The notes beneath the pieces are model-generated. The model saw only the letters and a list, made by a program, of their open reading frames with translations, searched no databases and was not told where the DNA came from. Made by a program: the position numbers and the translations under genes. Shown piece by piece: positions 63,585 through 64,000 of a DNA stretch of 64,000 bases; the first letter of the stretch is position 1; the number at the start of each line of letters is the position of its first letter. Source of the stretch: Pseudomonas graminis (GTDB lineage: Bacteria > Pseudomonadota > Gammaproteobacteria > Pseudomonadales > Pseudomonadaceae); the NCBI RefSeq assembly GCF_013201545.1, contig NZ_CP053746.1, positions 4,292,501 through 4,356,500 of the forward strand, written 5' to 3'.

Positions 63585-64000
63585 ATGCCTGCAAGCCGGA
63601 CCGACTTATTCGAGCAATTGCCTGCGGAGCTGGAGATCATCCTGCCAGCACCCCAGCAGAGTTTCCGTTGGTACGAGCACGACTATCCCTATGCGCTCGC
63701 GCGCTGGAATCACCATCCTGAATACGAGATTCATCTGATCCGCAAAGGCAGCGGCAAGCTGGTGGCTGGCGATTACATTGGTGCCTTCGGCCCTGGGCAC
63801 GTTGCGCTGATCGGCCCCGACTTGCCCCATGACTGGATGGGCGATCTGGCGCCGGGTGAATACCTGGAAGGCCGTGACGTCGTGCTTCAGTTCGACGGTG
63901 CCACCTTGCTGGCGCTGCGCGAGACGATGCCTGAGCTGGGTGAACTGCAGGGCTTGTTTGATCGCGCCCGCCGTGGGCTGGAATTCACCGGCGAAACCGC
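63585..64000 (+). CDS. AraC-family regulator, MtlR-like, partial
   Basis: The first 138 codons only; the gene runs off the right edge. LPAELEIILPAPQQSFRWYE, ARWNHHPEYEIHLIRKGSGK and GHVALIGPDLPHDWM belong to the cupin sensing domain of MtlR-type activators of mannitol/sorbitol use. The HTH lies outside. AGGGG precedes the ATG. Divergent from the polyol binding-protein gene, as expected for its activator. Confidence 0.85.
   Translation, partial: MPASRTDLFEQLPAELEIILPAPQQSFRWYEHDYPYALARWNHHPEYEIHLIRKGSGKLVAGDYIGAFGPGHVALIGPDLPHDWMGDLAPGEYLEGRDVVLQFDGATLLALRETMPELGELQGLFDRARRGLEFTGET

Overview
The window is high-GC, densely packed chromosomal DNA from a Pseudomonas. The evidence is the protein relatives (an acetylpolyamine amidohydrolase followed by a polyamine-binding protein as in P. 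aeruginosa PA1409-PA1410, AmiC/AmiR-type proteins, an AlgE-like RTX protein, an MtlE/MtlR-like polyol locus) and three doublets of a Pseudomonas-type REP palindrome. I cannot fix the species. No rRNA, tRNA, CRISPR array, prophage or complete insertion sequence was seen.

Layout. 0-4.5 kb: the 5' part of an ACS-family MFS carrier with a FadR-type operator, then a triple-PAS hybrid histidine kinase. 4.5-19.5 kb: regulator-target pairs, mostly divergent (LysR/NmrA-type reductase, LysR/NADP-binding reductase, TetR/MFS, LysR/dehydrogenase-SnoaL fusion plus DHA2 exporter, MerR/membrane protein plus tautomerase), a further MFS, GNAT, RcnB-like and DinB proteins. It ends in a deletion scar where an araC gene and an SDR gene have both lost their 5' ends. 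19.7-22.3 kb: a parallel beta-helix protein with three RTX modules, built like AlgE epimerases but lacking part of their active-site motif. 22.5-28.1 kb: a LacI-controlled operon with a four-gene ABC importer and a GpdQ-type phosphodiesterase. 28.2-32.8 kb: an AT-richer patch with a tandem-repeat array, a small HTH protein and a PhnD-like binding protein plus GGDEF-EAL enzyme. 33-41 kb: LysR/old yellow enzyme, a second GpdQ-type phosphodiesterase, an AraC regulator with an acetylpolyamine operon, and a DUF1275 membrane protein. 41.3-43.2 kb: a dCache chemoreceptor.

43.3-51.4 kb is the most coherent system. One seven-gene minus-strand operon encodes an AmiC-like amide sensor, an AmiR-like ANTAR antiterminator, two oligopeptide-type permeases, their binding protein, an acetamidase/formamidase-family hydrolase and a fused double ABC ATPase. 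Directly before the first start codon lies a strong intrinsic terminator. Its 5' arm is shared with a small hairpin whose hexaloop has the A1-G4 signature of ANTAR targets. The operon therefore appears to control itself by ligand-dependent antitermination and to import and hydrolyse an amide-bearing compound.

51.5-64 kb: a GcvA-type LysR, a DMT permease, a second GGDEF-EAL/PhnD-like pair (here as overlapping genes), DUF6434, GST, AraC/threonine-dehydratase-like and YkgJ proteins. It ends with a polyol locus in which a binding protein and a sorbitol-dehydrogenase-like SDR lack adjacent permease genes and face an MtlR-like AraC gene across an 18-bp inverted repeat.

The recurring theme is periplasmic ligand binding coupled to regulation (AmiC/AmiR, two PhnD-like/GGDEF-EAL pairs, chemoreceptor) and uptake of organic nitrogen, phosphodiesters, polyamines and polyols, as in a soil- or plant-associated pseudomonad.
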